Position numbers and translations under genes: made by a program
Assembly (NCBI GenBank): GCA_019113175.1
Contig: DXHY01000027.1
Location: forward strand, 1 to 64,000
Direction of reading: 5' to 3'
DNA: 64,000 nucleotides
DNA from: Candidatus Eisenbergiella stercoravium
Lineage (GTDB): Bacteria; Bacillota; Clostridia; Lachnospirales; Lachnospiraceae
Notes under the pieces: model-generated
Told to the model about the DNA's origin: nothing
What the model saw: only the letters and a program-made list of their open reading frames with translations
Databases searched by the model: none
Part shown: one piece after another, positions 29,511 through 39,537 of the stretch
Numbering within the stretch: the first letter of the stretch is position 1
Layout of the letters: every line of letters begins with the position of its first letter

Positions 29511-30920
29511 TTACGGTACAGCGCTTCCGAAACTCTCCTGCGCCAACTGTTCCTCTGCCGCCTGTGCAAGCGCCGCAGCCTTTTCCCGTTCCATCTTTTT
29601 CATGGTAAACCGGTATGCGATAAACAGGAAAATCCCGGCGAAGCACCAGGCGCTCGCATTTGCCAGGCACACGCCCTCATAGCTTAAGAGGCTTGCGGCC
29701 ACGACAGCAAGCACCGCACGGCTGAAAAGCTCCACTACACCGCCCATCATGGGCATAAACCCATAGCCGCAGCTCTGCATCACATTCCGGTAAATGTAAA
29801 TCATACCCAGCGGAATGAAAAATGCGCCGCAGATTCCGATATAGGTTCTTGCATAGCCCAGCACCTCTGTCACATCTCCGGATACGAACAGACGGATGAT
29901 CCAGGGCAGGGCAAACTGTACCGCCACATAGATGAATACGGCATAGACTGCTGAAATCCAGAATGCGATCCGGCTTCCCTTTTTGATCCTGTCCAGATCG
30001 TTGACGCCACGGTTCTGCCCGCAGTAAGTCGCCATGGTCATTCCCATCGCAACGAATACCTGCGTCACCAGCTGCTCCACCTTGCAGGCCGCGGTATATG
30101 CCGCGATGACCGTAGAACCCAGCAGATTCAGAGCCGCCTGCACCATGATGGTTCCCACTGCCGTGATGGAAAACTGCAGTGCCATCGGCACACCCACTGA
30201 AATCTGATTGCGCACGCACCAGCGGTCCAGCCGGAAATGATCCTTTCTCAGGGAAAGTGCCGGCACCTTTTTGATCATGTAGATCAGGCAAAGAACGCCG
30301 GAAATTCCCTGTGACGCCACCGTTGCGATGGCCGCTCCCGCAACTCCCATATGGAAGTTAATGATCAGCACAAGATCGCCGACCACGTTGATAGCCGCGG
30401 ACAGAATCAGGAAATACAGCGGGACCCTGCTGTTTCCCACCGCCCGCAGGATGCTGGAAAGCAGATTGTAAAGGACGGAGCAGCCCATTCCCCAGCAGAT
30501 GATCAGAATATAGGTCTTGGACATCTGCATGATATCCTCCGGCGTCTGCATCACACGGAGCAGCCAGTCCATGATCAGCACGCTCACCGCCGTCATCACG
30601 ATGGTGACCACCACGGAAAGCACCGCGGCGTTTCCCACACTCTTCTTCATCCCTTCCAGATCACCGGCTCCAAACCGCTGCGCGGTCTGCACTGTAAAGC
30701 CGGTGGTCAGTCCCTGCAGAAAGCCAAGGATCAGGAAAGAGATTGTACCTGTGGCTCCTACGGCGGCCAGCGCCTGTACACCCACAAAGCGGCCCACAAT
30801 CACCGTGTCCGCCAGATTATACAGCTGTTGAAACAGATTTCCGAGAATGATCGGAATAATGAATTTAACGATCAGCCTGAAGGGACTGCCCTTTGTCATA
30901 TCCAGTTCCATGCTTCCCAC
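29511..30920 (-). CDS. MATE family efflux transporter
   Basis: MELDMTKGSPFRLIVKFIIPIILGNLFQQLYNLADTVIVGRFVG. Confidence 0.96.
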   Translation of the reverse strand: MGSMELDMTKGSPFRLIVKFIIPIILGNLFQQLYNLADTVIVGRFVGVQALAAVGATGTISFLILGFLQGLTTGFTVQTAQRFGAGDLEGMKKSVGNAAVLSVVVTIVMTAVSVLIMDWLLRVMQTPEDIMQMSKTYILIICWGMGCSVLYNLLSSILRAVGNSRVPLYFLILSAAINVVGDLVLIINFHMGVAGAAIATVASQGISGVLCLIYMIKKVPALSLRKDHFRLDRWCVRNQISVGVPMALQFSITAVGTIMVQAALNLLGSTVIAAYTAACKVEQLVTQVFVAMGMTMATYCGQNRGVNDLDRIKKGSRIAFWISAVYAVFIYVAVQFALPWIIRLFVSGDVTEVLGYARTYIGICGAFFIPLGMIYIYRNVMQSCGYGFMPMMGGVVELFSRAVLAVVAASLLSYEGVCLANASAWCFAGIFLFIAYRFTMKKMEREKAAALAQAAEEQLAQESFGSAVP

Positions 30921-30953
30921 CTTATCCTTCTATATGAAAAACTCCGTCAGACT

Positions 30954-31391
30954 TTACAGCCCATTGTCTTCTGCATCCGCTTCTTCTGCGCCGATATCCA
31001 GCATATTCATGGTTCTTCTGCGCATGCGCGCCTTTTCCGAAGCGTCCAGAATAAAATTCTTGATCGCCCGCGCATTCTTCACATTCCGGATCAGAAGCGT
31101 GGGGCTGGTAGTATCGCCTGTGAAGCATCTTACCGTTCCAAGGCCGAAAATACGCTGCGGCAGAGACTCCAGAAGCTCCACGTCCTGTACCTTGTACATG
31201 TAGCAGTCGTTTTCCTTCTTATTTAAAAAGCCCTCCGACACCGTAATCATATCCTCCCCCACCGTATAAACCGTAAAGGTGAAGGGAAGCGCCAACAGAA
31301 TCCATCGTTTTCTCTCGCGGAACTGAATTTCCCCATTTTTTCTTTCGTCCATCCCGGTCTCCCTTTCTGAAGCTTTTTTACGTTCTGTCAA
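30954..31391 (-). CDS. PH-domain (YdbS-like) protein
   Basis: YTVGEDMITVSEGFLNKKENDCYMYKVQDVELLESLPQRIFGLGTVRC. Confidence 0.65.
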   Translation of the reverse strand: MTERKKASERETGMDERKNGEIQFRERKRWILLALPFTFTVYTVGEDMITVSEGFLNKKENDCYMYKVQDVELLESLPQRIFGLGTVRCFTGDTTSPTLLIRNVKNARAIKNFILDASEKARMRRRTMNMLDIGAEEADAEDNGL

Positions 31392-31519
31392 GCTGTTGAT
31401 TCGTGTAGATTATAATCTATCTGATGCTCTTTTGCAAAGGTTTTCTACAGGTTTTTCCTTCTTCCTTTTCCTGCTCCGTCTTTCCGTTTTCACGCTCTTA
31501 ATTATATGTTTTTCCGTCC

Positions 31520-31548
31520 TTGAAACTGCAGGCTCCCTGTGCTATAAT
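31520..31548 (+). promoter_or_regulatory. sigma70-type promoter for pyrBI
   Basis: TTGAAA-17 nt-TATAAT. Confidence 0.75.
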
Positions 31549-31594
31549 GTCACGAAACCAAATGGGAAACGGGAAAACACGCCGGGAGGATAAA

Positions 31595-31639
31595 ATGAGG
31601 ACAAGCGCAGGCTGTTGCAACTGCAGAAATTTAAGCTGA
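31595..31639 (+). CDS. candidate leader peptide MRTSAGCCNCRNLS
   Basis: SD GGGAGG 6 nt upstream of ATG; ends at a terminator-like hairpin (31639-31669). Confidence 0.5.
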   Translation: MRTSAGCCNCRNLS

Positions 31640-31674
31640 AATCGAAGGGATTTTCTTTCTCTTCGATTTTATTT
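31639..31674 (+). terminator. terminator/attenuator-like hairpin in pyrBI leader
   Basis: AAATCGAAG-N13-CTTCGATTT followed by TATTTT. Confidence 0.5.
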
Positions 31675-31680
31675 TGCGCG

Positions 31681-31776
31681 ATAAGCCCGGCAGGCGGCCG
31701 TCATGCCTGCATGATCGGCCATTTGCCGGGCAAGTACAGCGAGCGGCATTTATGCCGTGAGATGAACGCATCCCCT
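31681..31776 (+). ncRNA. conserved structured leader element, copy A
   Basis: 83/93 identical to 45367-45459 (minus) plus one 3-nt indel; stems 31685-31691/31725-31731 and 31696-31705/31710-31720; trailing hairpin CGGCATTTATGCCG. Confidence 0.65.
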
Positions 31777-31821
31777 CCGCCGCGGTTTTCCTTCAGTCCA
31801 GGGAAGGAGACATAAATAAAT

Positions 31822-32745
31822 ATGAGACATCTGATGAACCCTCTTGATTTTTCCGTAGAGGAGCTGGACAGGCTGTTCGAGCTTGCCGCTGATATTGAGG
31901 CAAATCCCGCGGCCTATGCCCACGCCTGCGCCGGTAAAAAGCTCGCCACCTGCTTCTATGAGCCCAGCACCAGAACCCGGCTGAGCTTTGAAGCCGCCAT
32001 GCTGAATCTGGGCGGAAACGTGCTCGGCTTCTCTGACGCGGCATCCTCCTCTGCCTCCAAAGGGGAAAGCGTTGCCGATACCATCCGCATTATCTCCTGC
32101 TATGCCGATATCTGCGCCATGCGCCATCCCAAGGAAGGCGCTCCCATGGTCGCGGCATCCTTTTCCGGCATTCCCGTCATCAACGCGGGTGACGGCGGCC
32201 ACCAGCATCCCACCCAGACGCTGACGGACCTGATGACCATCCGCAGCCTGAAGGGAAGGCTGAACCACCTGACCGTCGGCCTGTGCGGAGACCTGAAATT
32301 CGGCCGCACCGTTCATTCCCTCATCAACGCGCTATCCAGATACGACGACATCCGGTTCATTTTCATCTCTCCGGAGGAGCTGCGGGTTCCGGACTATGTC
32401 ATCGAGATGCTGAAAGAGAAAAATATCCCCTATGAGGAGGTCATCCGCCTGGAGGACAGCCTGCAGCAGCTGGATCTTCTGTACATGACCCGGGTGCAGC
32501 GGGAACGCTTCTTCAACGAAGAGGACTATGTCCGCCTGAAGGATTTCTACATCCTTGACAAGGCAAAGCTGAGCCTTGCTCCCGCGGATATGCTGGTCCT
32601 GCATCCCCTTCCCAGGGTGAATGAAATTTCCGTGGATGTGGATGACGATCCCCGCGCCGTCTATTTCAAGCAGGCTCAATACGGCGTATATGTCCGCATG
32701 GCCCTGATCCTCACCCTGCTCGGCCTGACGGAAAAGAAGGCATAA
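31822..32745 (+). CDS. pyrB: aspartate carbamoyltransferase catalytic subunit
   Basis: [26 protein letters not shown]...[12 protein letters not shown]. Confidence 0.97.
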   Translation: MRHLMNPLDFSVEELDRLFELAADIEANPAAYAHACAGKKLATCFYEPSTRTRLSFEAAMLNLGGNVLGFSDAASSSASKGESVADTIRIISCYADICAMRHPKEGAPMVAASFSGIPVINAGDGGHQHPTQTLTDLMTIRSLKGRLNHLTVGLCGDLKFGRTVHSLINALSRYDDIRFIFISPEELRVPDYVIEMLKEKNIPYEEVIRLEDSLQQLDLLYMTRVQRERFFNEEDYVRLKDFYILDKAKLSLAPADMLVLHPLPRVNEISVDVDDDPRAVYFKQAQYGVYVRMALILTLLGLTEKKA

Positions 32746-32822
32746 GAGCTCTGGATGCTCATAAAAAAGACCTTTTTCACCTGAAACACTGAGCCGCAGC
32801 TGCGGCAGAAGGGAGATTGTTT

Positions 32823-33257
32823 ATGTTAAATGTAGGAAAAATTGAGGAGGGCTTTGTACTCGACCATATCAAAGCAGGAAAAAGCATGTCCATCTATCAT
32901 CACCTGCAGCTGGACAAGCTGGACTGCCCTGTTGCCATCATCAAAAATGCCAGAAGCAATAAAATGGGAAAAAAGGACATCCTGAAAGTGGAATGTGATA
33001 TCAACACGCTCGATCTGGACGTGCTGGCCGTCATCGACCACAACATCACCGTGAATGTCATCAAAAACGGCGAAATCGTCACCAAAAAGGTAGTGTCTCT
33101 TCCAAAGGAAATCAAGAACGTCATCCACTGCAAGAATCCCCGCTGCATCACTTCCATCGAACAGGGTCTTCCGCACATTTTCGTGCTTGCGGATGAGAAA
33201 AAGGAAGTATACCGCTGCAAATACTGCGAAGAGAAATTTGACAGAAGATCTCTGTAA
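32823..33257 (+). CDS. pyrI: aspartate carbamoyltransferase regulatory subunit
   Basis: MLNVGKIEEGFVLDHIKAGKSMSIYHHLQL...CKNPRCITSIEQ...YRCKYCEEKF (Zn site). Confidence 0.96.
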   Translation: MLNVGKIEEGFVLDHIKAGKSMSIYHHLQLDKLDCPVAIIKNARSNKMGKKDILKVECDINTLDLDVLAVIDHNITVNVIKNGEIVTKKVVSLPKEIKNVIHCKNPRCITSIEQGLPHIFVLADEKKEVYRCKYCEEKFDRRSL

Positions 33258-33280
33258 GCAGCTTCAGCCATAAATACGGC

Positions 33281-33322
33281 ATGCCCGGAAAAGGAGGCTT
33301 CCTTCCGGGCACGTTCTTTTGT
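33281..33322 (+). terminator. intrinsic terminator after pyrI
   Basis: TGCCCGGAA...TTCCGGGCA followed by a T-rich tract. Confidence 0.65.
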
Positions 33323-33327
33323 TCTTT

Positions 33328-33645
33328 CTATTCGTAAAGCTTCGCAAGCAGACGAAACAGACGTTCTATTTGTTCCGTTCGTTCTTCCGGCATCTGACGG
33401 ATGACTCCCTCCGGTATCATAACCGGTGTTTCTCCGGAAAGCAGCCACGTCAGACTCACATCCATCCGTTCATGAACCAGAATCATACGTTCAATGGAAA
33501 GACGTCTGTTTCCTCTTTCAATCTCTCCATAAAAGGTTTCCGACATCTCCAAAAGCTTTGCCGCTTCCTTCTGTGTCAGCCCCAGCGCCTCCCTGCGTAG
33601 CCGAAGCCTGTCTCCAATCTCCACCAGCAGTCCAGTCGCCGCCAT
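33328..33645 (-). CDS. XRE-family transcriptional regulator
   Basis: IGDRLRLRREALGLTQKEAAKLLEMSETFYGEIERGNRRLSIERM. Confidence 0.88.
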   Translation of the reverse strand: MAATGLLVEIGDRLRLRREALGLTQKEAAKLLEMSETFYGEIERGNRRLSIERMILVHERMDVSLTWLLSGETPVMIPEGVIRQMPEERTEQIERLFRLLAKLYE

Positions 33646-33679
33646 ACCGCTTCCTCCTTCTGTAAGCAAAGCCGCTTTT

Positions 33680-34906
33680 TCAGTCTCTGTGATACAGATC
33701 TCTGGTATACACCTTTTCCCTGTAAGGCTCCAGCTCGGAAGCATAACGGTTTGCAACGATCACATCGCTGGCCTCCGCAAACTTTTCAAAATCACGAATC
33801 ACCCTGGATCCGAAGAAAGACTCATCCTTCAGCGTGGGTTCATAGAGAATCACTTCAGCCCCCTTTCCCTTCAGGCGCTTCATCACTCCCTGAATGGAGC
33901 TCTGGCGGAAATTGTCAGAATCCGTTTTCATGGTGAGACGGTATATTCCCACCGTAACCACATTTCCGCTTTTTCCGCTTCTATCAAAACCTGCTTTTTC
34001 CAGAATCCGGTCCGCGATGAAATCCTTTCTGGTCCGGTTGGCATCCACGATGGCCTCAATAATATTCTCCGGCACATCCTTATAGTTAGCAAGAAGCTGT
34101 TTGGTATCCTTAGGAAGACAGTAGCCGCCATAGCCAAAGGAAGGATTGTTATAATGCGTTCCGATTCTGGGATCCAGACAGACGCCCTCTATAATCTGCC
34201 GGGTATTCAGGCCGCGCACCTCCGCATAGGTATCCAGTTCATTGAAAAAGCAGACACGCAGCGCCAGATAAGTATTTGCAAAAAGCTTCACCGCCTCCGC
34301 TTCCGTGGAATGGGTGATCAGCGTTGGGATATCCTCCTTAATGGCGCCTTCCTTCAAAAGCTCCACAAACTGCTCTGCCTCTTTCCGCCGCTCCTCATGA
34401 TCAGCCGGAATCCCCACGATAATGCGGGAAGGATAGAGGTTATCATACAGCGCATGCCCCTCCCGTAAAAATTCCGGGCTGAACAGAATCCGGTCCGTCC
34501 CGTACTTTTCCCGGACAGCTGCTGTATAACCCACAGGAACCGTGGATTTGACAATCATGACAGCCTTCGGATTCACTCGAAGCACCGTTTCGATCACCGC
34601 CTCCACGGAGGAGGTATCAAAATAGTTTTTCTTTGGATCATAATTGGTCGGGGGGGAAATGATGACGAAATCCGCCTCTCCGTAGGCCTTATCACCATCC
34701 AGAGTGGCGGTCAGATCGAGCGGTTTCTCCGCAAGATATTCCTCAATCTCCTTATCCCGGATCGGTGATCTGCGCTGATTGATCATATCCACCTTTTCAG
34801 GCAGCACATCAACCGCCCAGACCCGGTTATGCTGAGCCAGCAGGATGGCATTGCTTAATCCGACATAACCGGTTCCTGCAATGGCTATGGTAAGCTTTGG
34901 ATTCAT
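33680..34906 (-). CDS. UDP-glucose/GDP-mannose 6-dehydrogenase family protein
   Basis: [44 protein letters not shown]...[18 protein letters not shown]. Confidence 0.93.
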   Translation of the reverse strand: MNPKLTIAIAGTGYVGLSNAILLAQHNRVWAVDVLPEKVDMINQRRSPIRDKEIEEYLAEKPLDLTATLDGDKAYGEADFVIISPPTNYDPKKNYFDTSSVEAVIETVLRVNPKAVMIVKSTVPVGYTAAVREKYGTDRILFSPEFLREGHALYDNLYPSRIIVGIPADHEERRKEAEQFVELLKEGAIKEDIPTLITHSTEAEAVKLFANTYLALRVCFFNELDTYAEVRGLNTRQIIEGVCLDPRIGTHYNNPSFGYGGYCLPKDTKQLLANYKDVPENIIEAIVDANRTRKDFIADRILEKAGFDRSGKSGNVVTVGIYRLTMKTDSDNFRQSSIQGVMKRLKGKGAEVILYEPTLKDESFFGSRVIRDFEKFAEASDVIVANRYASELEPYREKVYTRDLYHRD

Positions 34907-34923
34907 AGTTTTTCCTCTTTTCT

Positions 34924-34938
34924 GCCGCCGGAGGCGGC
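34924..34938 (-). promoter_or_regulatory. GC-rich hairpin abutting SD
   Basis: GCCGCC-GGA-GGCGGC directly upstream of the SD of the UDP-sugar dehydrogenase gene. Confidence 0.6.
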
Positions 34939-35055
34939 GTTCTGTTTTCCACATCACTCAACGGTAATCCGTAAATCCGGTTTTTCCTGATCATTGATCT
35001 GATTATAGCGCAACGGGCCCATACACGTCAATCAACATTGATTCATTCAGCCTAT

Positions 35056-35631
35056 TCAATTCTGTTTTCTATCTTTCTGACCTTTTTTATCTACCTTATC
35101 TTTTTTCAGGGTAGATATGAGTCCGGTCACAAATACTGCAGCAACAAGCACAATAATAACAATCTTCCAGATTCTGGCCTGCTGTGCAGCTCCTCTCTGC
35201 TTTTCCAAAGAAGAAATGAAAACGGCTCCTTCCTCTGCCGAATTTCTCAGCTCCTCATCCAGCTCCGTACCGCCATCTCCGGATGCATCGGTCAGATCCT
35301 GATGCGGCACAAAAAGCGTCTGCCCCTGATAAAAAATCCTGCTCCATCCATTTTCTTCTCCTGTTACAAGGAAACTGGAGCCCGCTGGAAACTCCATTAC
35401 CACGTCAGCCTTTTCGTCGGGTTCCGCTCTCCCCTGGGTATCTTCTGCCGCCGTCATCAGATTTCCCTGCAGAATTCCGGTTCCATCCATACTCTCCTGC
35501 TCCGTATTCTCCGGTTCCGGACCTGCATCTGCATTTCCACAGCCGAAAGCCAGAGCGGCAGCCACCAGAAGACCAACCGTAGCCATATATATCCTTTTTC
35601 CTGTTTTTCTCTTTTCCATCTTTTTCCCCAA
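35056..35631 (-). CDS. SH3-like-domain membrane/lipoprotein
   Basis: VGLLVAAALAFGCGNAD (lipobox-like), EFPAGSSFLVTGEENGWSRIFYQGQTLFVPHQDL (SH3b-like), C-terminal TM. Confidence 0.65.
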   Translation of the reverse strand: MGKKMEKRKTGKRIYMATVGLLVAAALAFGCGNADAGPEPENTEQESMDGTGILQGNLMTAAEDTQGRAEPDEKADVVMEFPAGSSFLVTGEENGWSRIFYQGQTLFVPHQDLTDASGDGGTELDEELRNSAEEGAVFISSLEKQRGAAQQARIWKIVIIVLVAAVFVTGLISTLKKDKVDKKGQKDRKQN

Positions 35632-35705
35632 TATGAATGCTGGGAAACAGCCGCTGTATCAACGGCCGTTTCCCAGCTTACATAAAATCTTCTTTAACTT
35701 TCAGA

Positions 35706-36416
35706 TTATGCGGCAGGATATGCAATCATTGCATATGCACCCAGCCCCGCTGTTGTCTGGAAGGTTACAGTTGCGGAATCCCCATCCAGATCCGGAAGAA
35801 TCTCAATGGTTCCGCCAGGACGAACGCTGATCATCGCATACGCATAACCCTCTCTCACCTGATTCCGGGGAATGCTGAAGATCATGGTAATCTCTCTTCC
35901 ATTCTGTGCCAGAAGAGTAAACTCTCCGTTTTCCAGACTTCCGATTTCCATGTTTACCGCACCGATCACAGTGCCTCCAACTGCATCCGCCGTTGCTTCA
36001 ATGCTCGTCATTGCAGCAGGGGTATTTGTTTCGGAAATATCATAAATTCTGATATAGGGCTGTGCGGAAGAAGCCACACCGTACGCCGCAGCAAGAGTAT
36101 CCTTATCTGTGCCGACAACGGTTCCCTCAAATGTCTCAGACATATACGCCCCTCTTAAAGTTGTTGTCCGATATTCTCCTCCGGTTCTTACCATACTGGT
36201 GGAAGGGATTTCAACCACTTCCTCTTCTCTGTTTCCTCCCTCATCAGAAGCTCCTTCACTCTCTCCCGATTCAGCCGCAGGCGCACCCGTATTTCCCGAT
36301 ACGGACGGTCTGTTTCCGGATACAGTTTCGGCGCTTACCCCTACTACGGGGGCCATGACCAGGCTCAGAGCCAGAGCTGCAGTCAACACCTTTTTCACAA
36401 ATTTGCTCTTAATCAT
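35706..36416 (-). CDS. secreted hypothetical protein (VSGN-rich N-terminal region)
   Basis: Signal peptide MIKSKFVKKVLTAALALSLVMAPVVGVSAETVSGNRPSVSGN. Confidence 0.65.
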   Translation of the reverse strand: MIKSKFVKKVLTAALALSLVMAPVVGVSAETVSGNRPSVSGNTGAPAAESGESEGASDEGGNREEEVVEIPSTSMVRTGGEYRTTTLRGAYMSETFEGTVVGTDKDTLAAAYGVASSAQPYIRIYDISETNTPAAMTSIEATADAVGGTVIGAVNMEIGSLENGEFTLLAQNGREITMIFSIPRNQVREGYAYAMISVRPGGTIEILPDLDGDSATVTFQTTAGLGAYAMIAYPAA

Positions 36417-36862
36417 TGCAGATTCCTCCTTGCTCCTAAAGCATTTGTTTTTTTATATTCAATCGGCAACAGCTTCCGAAAGAATATTTATAGTATATTT
36501 TTTAAATCTTTTTGTGCCTATAGTATATATTTCTATCAAAATAATGTCAAGTTTTCTCCGGAATATATCCATAAAAAAGGAAAATCTACAGTTAACTGAA
36601 ACAACAAAAATGACTCTTTTCACAGTTTCCCTATTCCCTTTTCATCCTTACCTTCTTTACTTTGATACTATTAATATTATCATTTATTACTATAATATTT
36701 ATAGTCATTATATATTCTTAAATAAAGCCGATAGTATATTGAAATAAACAATCCGTATTTATAGTGTATATTTATGGTAAATTTTTCCTTATAAATATAC
36801 TGTTGATTTAAAAACAATGAAGGGAAGGGACCGTTTCCAAAGCAGAGGGAGTCAATCAAAAT

Positions 36863-37201
36863 ATGGAAGATATCAGCAAAATTATCGGCCGCAGAATACG
36901 GGGTTTTCGCAAGCAGAAGAAGCTGAGCCAGGAGGCTCTCGCTGAGAAATGTGATCTGCACCCTACCTACATCGGGCAGCTGGAACGGGGAGAGAAAAAC
37001 CCTACCGTAGAAAGCGTTATGAAAATTGCAATCGGACTCGGAATCCCTATTGAGCAGCTTTTTTCCAATATTTCCTGTTCCGAACAGGAAATTGAAAATT
37101 ATATTCCCGACAGGATTTCCTATCTCCTGTCCGATCTTCAACCGCAGGAGCAGCAGATCATATACGATCTCATTCTCACGGCACTGAAGCTGAAAGGATA
37201 A
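36863..37201 (+). CDS. XRE-family transcriptional regulator
   Basis: IGRRIRGFRKQKKLSQEALAEKCDLHPTYIGQLERGEKNPTVESVMKIA. Confidence 0.9.
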   Translation: MEDISKIIGRRIRGFRKQKKLSQEALAEKCDLHPTYIGQLERGEKNPTVESVMKIAIGLGIPIEQLFSNISCSEQEIENYIPDRISYLLSDLQPQEQQIIYDLILTALKLKG

Positions 37202-37208
37202 AAACAAT

Positions 37209-37250
37209 CCCCGCCATACCGGTTATCTTCCGATATGGCGGGGTTATTTT
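37209..37250. terminator. bidirectional intrinsic terminator
   Basis: CCCCGCCATA...TATGGCGGGGTTATTTTT between convergent genes. Confidence 0.85.
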
Positions 37251-37282
37251 TATCTTATATGCAGACAGAGAATACTCTTTTT

Positions 37283-38764
37283 TCAGGCAAACGGATTCTC
37301 AGAAGGATACAGCATGCCCTTCGGCTGGTTGAAGTTGATCTCATCCAGCTCTACGCCGATGTACTTAAACACCTCGTACAGGGCCTTTCCATAATGACCG
37401 AAGGCCACCGCACCGTGATGAGGATAGTTCTTCTCAATTAGCACATGACGGTAGAAGCGTCCCATCTCCGGAATGGCGAAAATGCCGATGCCGCCGAAGG
37501 AACGGGTTGCAACCGGAAGCACCTCGCCCTGTGCGATGTAGGCACGCAGCCTGTTGTCAGACGTGCTCTGCAGGCGGTAGAAGGTGATGGGTCCGGGAAT
37601 GATGTCTCCCTCCAGGGTACCCTGGGTCACTTCCTCAGGCAGACTTCTCGCCATGATGAACTGATACTTCATCTCACAGAATGAAAGCTTGCTGGACGGA
37701 GTATTGCCGCAGTGGAAGCCCATGAAGGTATCCTTCTGGGTGTAGTTATATTTTCCGGCAATTTCAGACTGATACATGTCAGCAGGGACGGTGTTGTTAA
37801 TATCAAGCAGGGTCACTGCATCCTGGCTGATGACGGTTCCGATGAATTCGCTCAGCGCACCGTAAATATCCACCTCACATGAAACAGGGATGCCCCGTTT
37901 GGTCAGACGGCTGTTCACATAGCAGGGCACGCAGCCAAACTGGGTCTGAAATGCGGGCCAGCATTTTCCGGCAACAACTACATGCTCCCTGCTGCCCTTA
38001 TGCTCCTCGATCCAGTCGAGCAGGGTAAGCTCATACTGAGCCAGTCTTGAAAGGATTTCCGGCTTCTTGTTTCCGGCGCCAAGTTCCGCTTCCATATCCG
38101 CAACCACGGAAGGAATTCTCTCATCTCCCGCATGGTTATTGAAGGCCTCAAACAGATCCAGCTCGGAATTCTCCTCGATTTCAACCCCCAGATTGTAAAG
38201 CTGCTTGATGGGCGCGTTGCAGGCCATGAAGTCTCTGGGACGGGGACCGAAGGAAATGATTTTCAGGCTGTGCAGACCGATGACCGCTCTGGCAACAGGT
38301 GCAAAATCCGCGATCATATCTGCGCATTCCTCCGCCGTTCCCACGGGATATTCCGGAATATAAGCCTTCAGATTTCTCAGCTTCAGGTTATAGCTTGCGT
38401 TCAGCACGCCGCAGTAGGCATCTCCTCTTCCGCCTACCAGGTTGTCTCCGGTCTCCTCCGCCGCGGCAACCACCATGGCAGGTCCGTCAAATTCCTTGAT
38501 CAGCAGGGTTTCCGGCGTCTCAGGTCCGAAGTTTCCGAGGTAAACCACGATCGCATTGCAGCCCGCAGCCTTCACATCCGCAAGGGCCTTTCTCATATCG
38601 ATTTCATTTTCGATGCAGACAGGGCACTCATACAGTCCCTCTCCATACTTCTTCGTATAAGCGGCGACTACGGCTTTTCTTCTGGATACGGACAGATCCA
38701 TGGGGAAGCAGTCGCGGCTTACCGCAACAATGGCAATTTTTTCTTTCGGCATGTTGTTCATCAT
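37283..38764 (-). CDS. L-fucose/L-arabinose isomerase family protein
   Basis: KIAIVAVSRDCFPMDLSVSRRKAVVAAYTKKYGEGLYECPV...; FucI/AraA-like length and style, substrate unknown. Confidence 0.8.
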   Translation of the reverse strand: MMNNMPKEKIAIVAVSRDCFPMDLSVSRRKAVVAAYTKKYGEGLYECPVCIENEIDMRKALADVKAAGCNAIVVYLGNFGPETPETLLIKEFDGPAMVVAAAEETGDNLVGGRGDAYCGVLNASYNLKLRNLKAYIPEYPVGTAEECADMIADFAPVARAVIGLHSLKIISFGPRPRDFMACNAPIKQLYNLGVEIEENSELDLFEAFNNHAGDERIPSVVADMEAELGAGNKKPEILSRLAQYELTLLDWIEEHKGSREHVVVAGKCWPAFQTQFGCVPCYVNSRLTKRGIPVSCEVDIYGALSEFIGTVISQDAVTLLDINNTVPADMYQSEIAGKYNYTQKDTFMGFHCGNTPSSKLSFCEMKYQFIMARSLPEEVTQGTLEGDIIPGPITFYRLQSTSDNRLRAYIAQGEVLPVATRSFGGIGIFAIPEMGRFYRHVLIEKNYPHHGAVAFGHYGKALYEVFKYIGVELDEINFNQPKGMLYPSENPFA

Positions 38765-38888
38765 TTTTCTTCCTTTCCGCGGCCCTGCGGCCGCCTTTTC
38801 AATATGGGAACAGCCTGCGGAATGCAGGCGTTCGTCCGGTTCTCTCCGCCAGAAGGCTTCTGTTGTCTGCCGGCGGTCGTTGAAAAAC

Positions 38889-39521
38889 TCAGCGCTCCAG
38901 ATCCTTCACACAGAGGTTGGTGCCCTTCAGGCCCAGGTGGGTTCCTTCGGGAAGGCCTCCCTCCGGATGGCCGATCAGCCATTTGTTCTTCGCGGTCAGC
39001 AGCCTGTCCTCTCCTCCTGCATAATGATTCTCGTCCAGTGTCTGGTTGGTTCCGTCCGGGAGTATGATCGCGCAGCGGAAGCCTTCCTCAGAAGCATTGC
39101 AGGGCGCATAATGCAGGCTGGTGGCATACAGCTCCACACCGACACCGGCGGGCAGAAGAAACGCCTCCACCTTTGCGGTATCATAGGTATCTCCTTCTTC
39201 GATATCCTGCTGGCAGCCCAGAAGCAGGATCAGATCATTTGCCGCCACATCAATCTCTGAAGTTCTGTGGTATTCCAGCGCGTTCAGATATTCATTGTTT
39301 CCGTTGCAGTAGCCGATCTGAATGGGCATCTCCCCATAGGTCACATCCTGCAGCGCCTGATAAACCGGAAGCGCTTCCAGCGACTCCACGCTGGGCTCAT
39401 ATACCACCTCCTGCGTGCATGGTGTCTTCTTCAGTTCCTCCACCAACGCTGAAAAATCCACGTTTTCCACAATTTTTCCGTACTTTTTAAAAGCCGGATC
39501 CGTTACCTTCTGCAGTTTCAT
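38889..39521 (-). CDS. DUF4867 family protein
   Basis: MKLQKVTDPAFKKYGKIVENVDFSALVEELKKTPC...VEAFLLPAGVGVELYATSLHYAPC; cupin-like, between isomerase and FGGY kinase. Confidence 0.75.
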   Translation of the reverse strand: MKLQKVTDPAFKKYGKIVENVDFSALVEELKKTPCTQEVVYEPSVESLEALPVYQALQDVTYGEMPIQIGYCNGNNEYLNALEYHRTSEIDVAANDLILLLGCQQDIEEGDTYDTAKVEAFLLPAGVGVELYATSLHYAPCNASEEGFRCAIILPDGTNQTLDENHYAGGEDRLLTAKNKWLIGHPEGGLPEGTHLGLKGTNLCVKDLER

Positions 39522-39537
39522 TCTTACCTCTTTTCCC

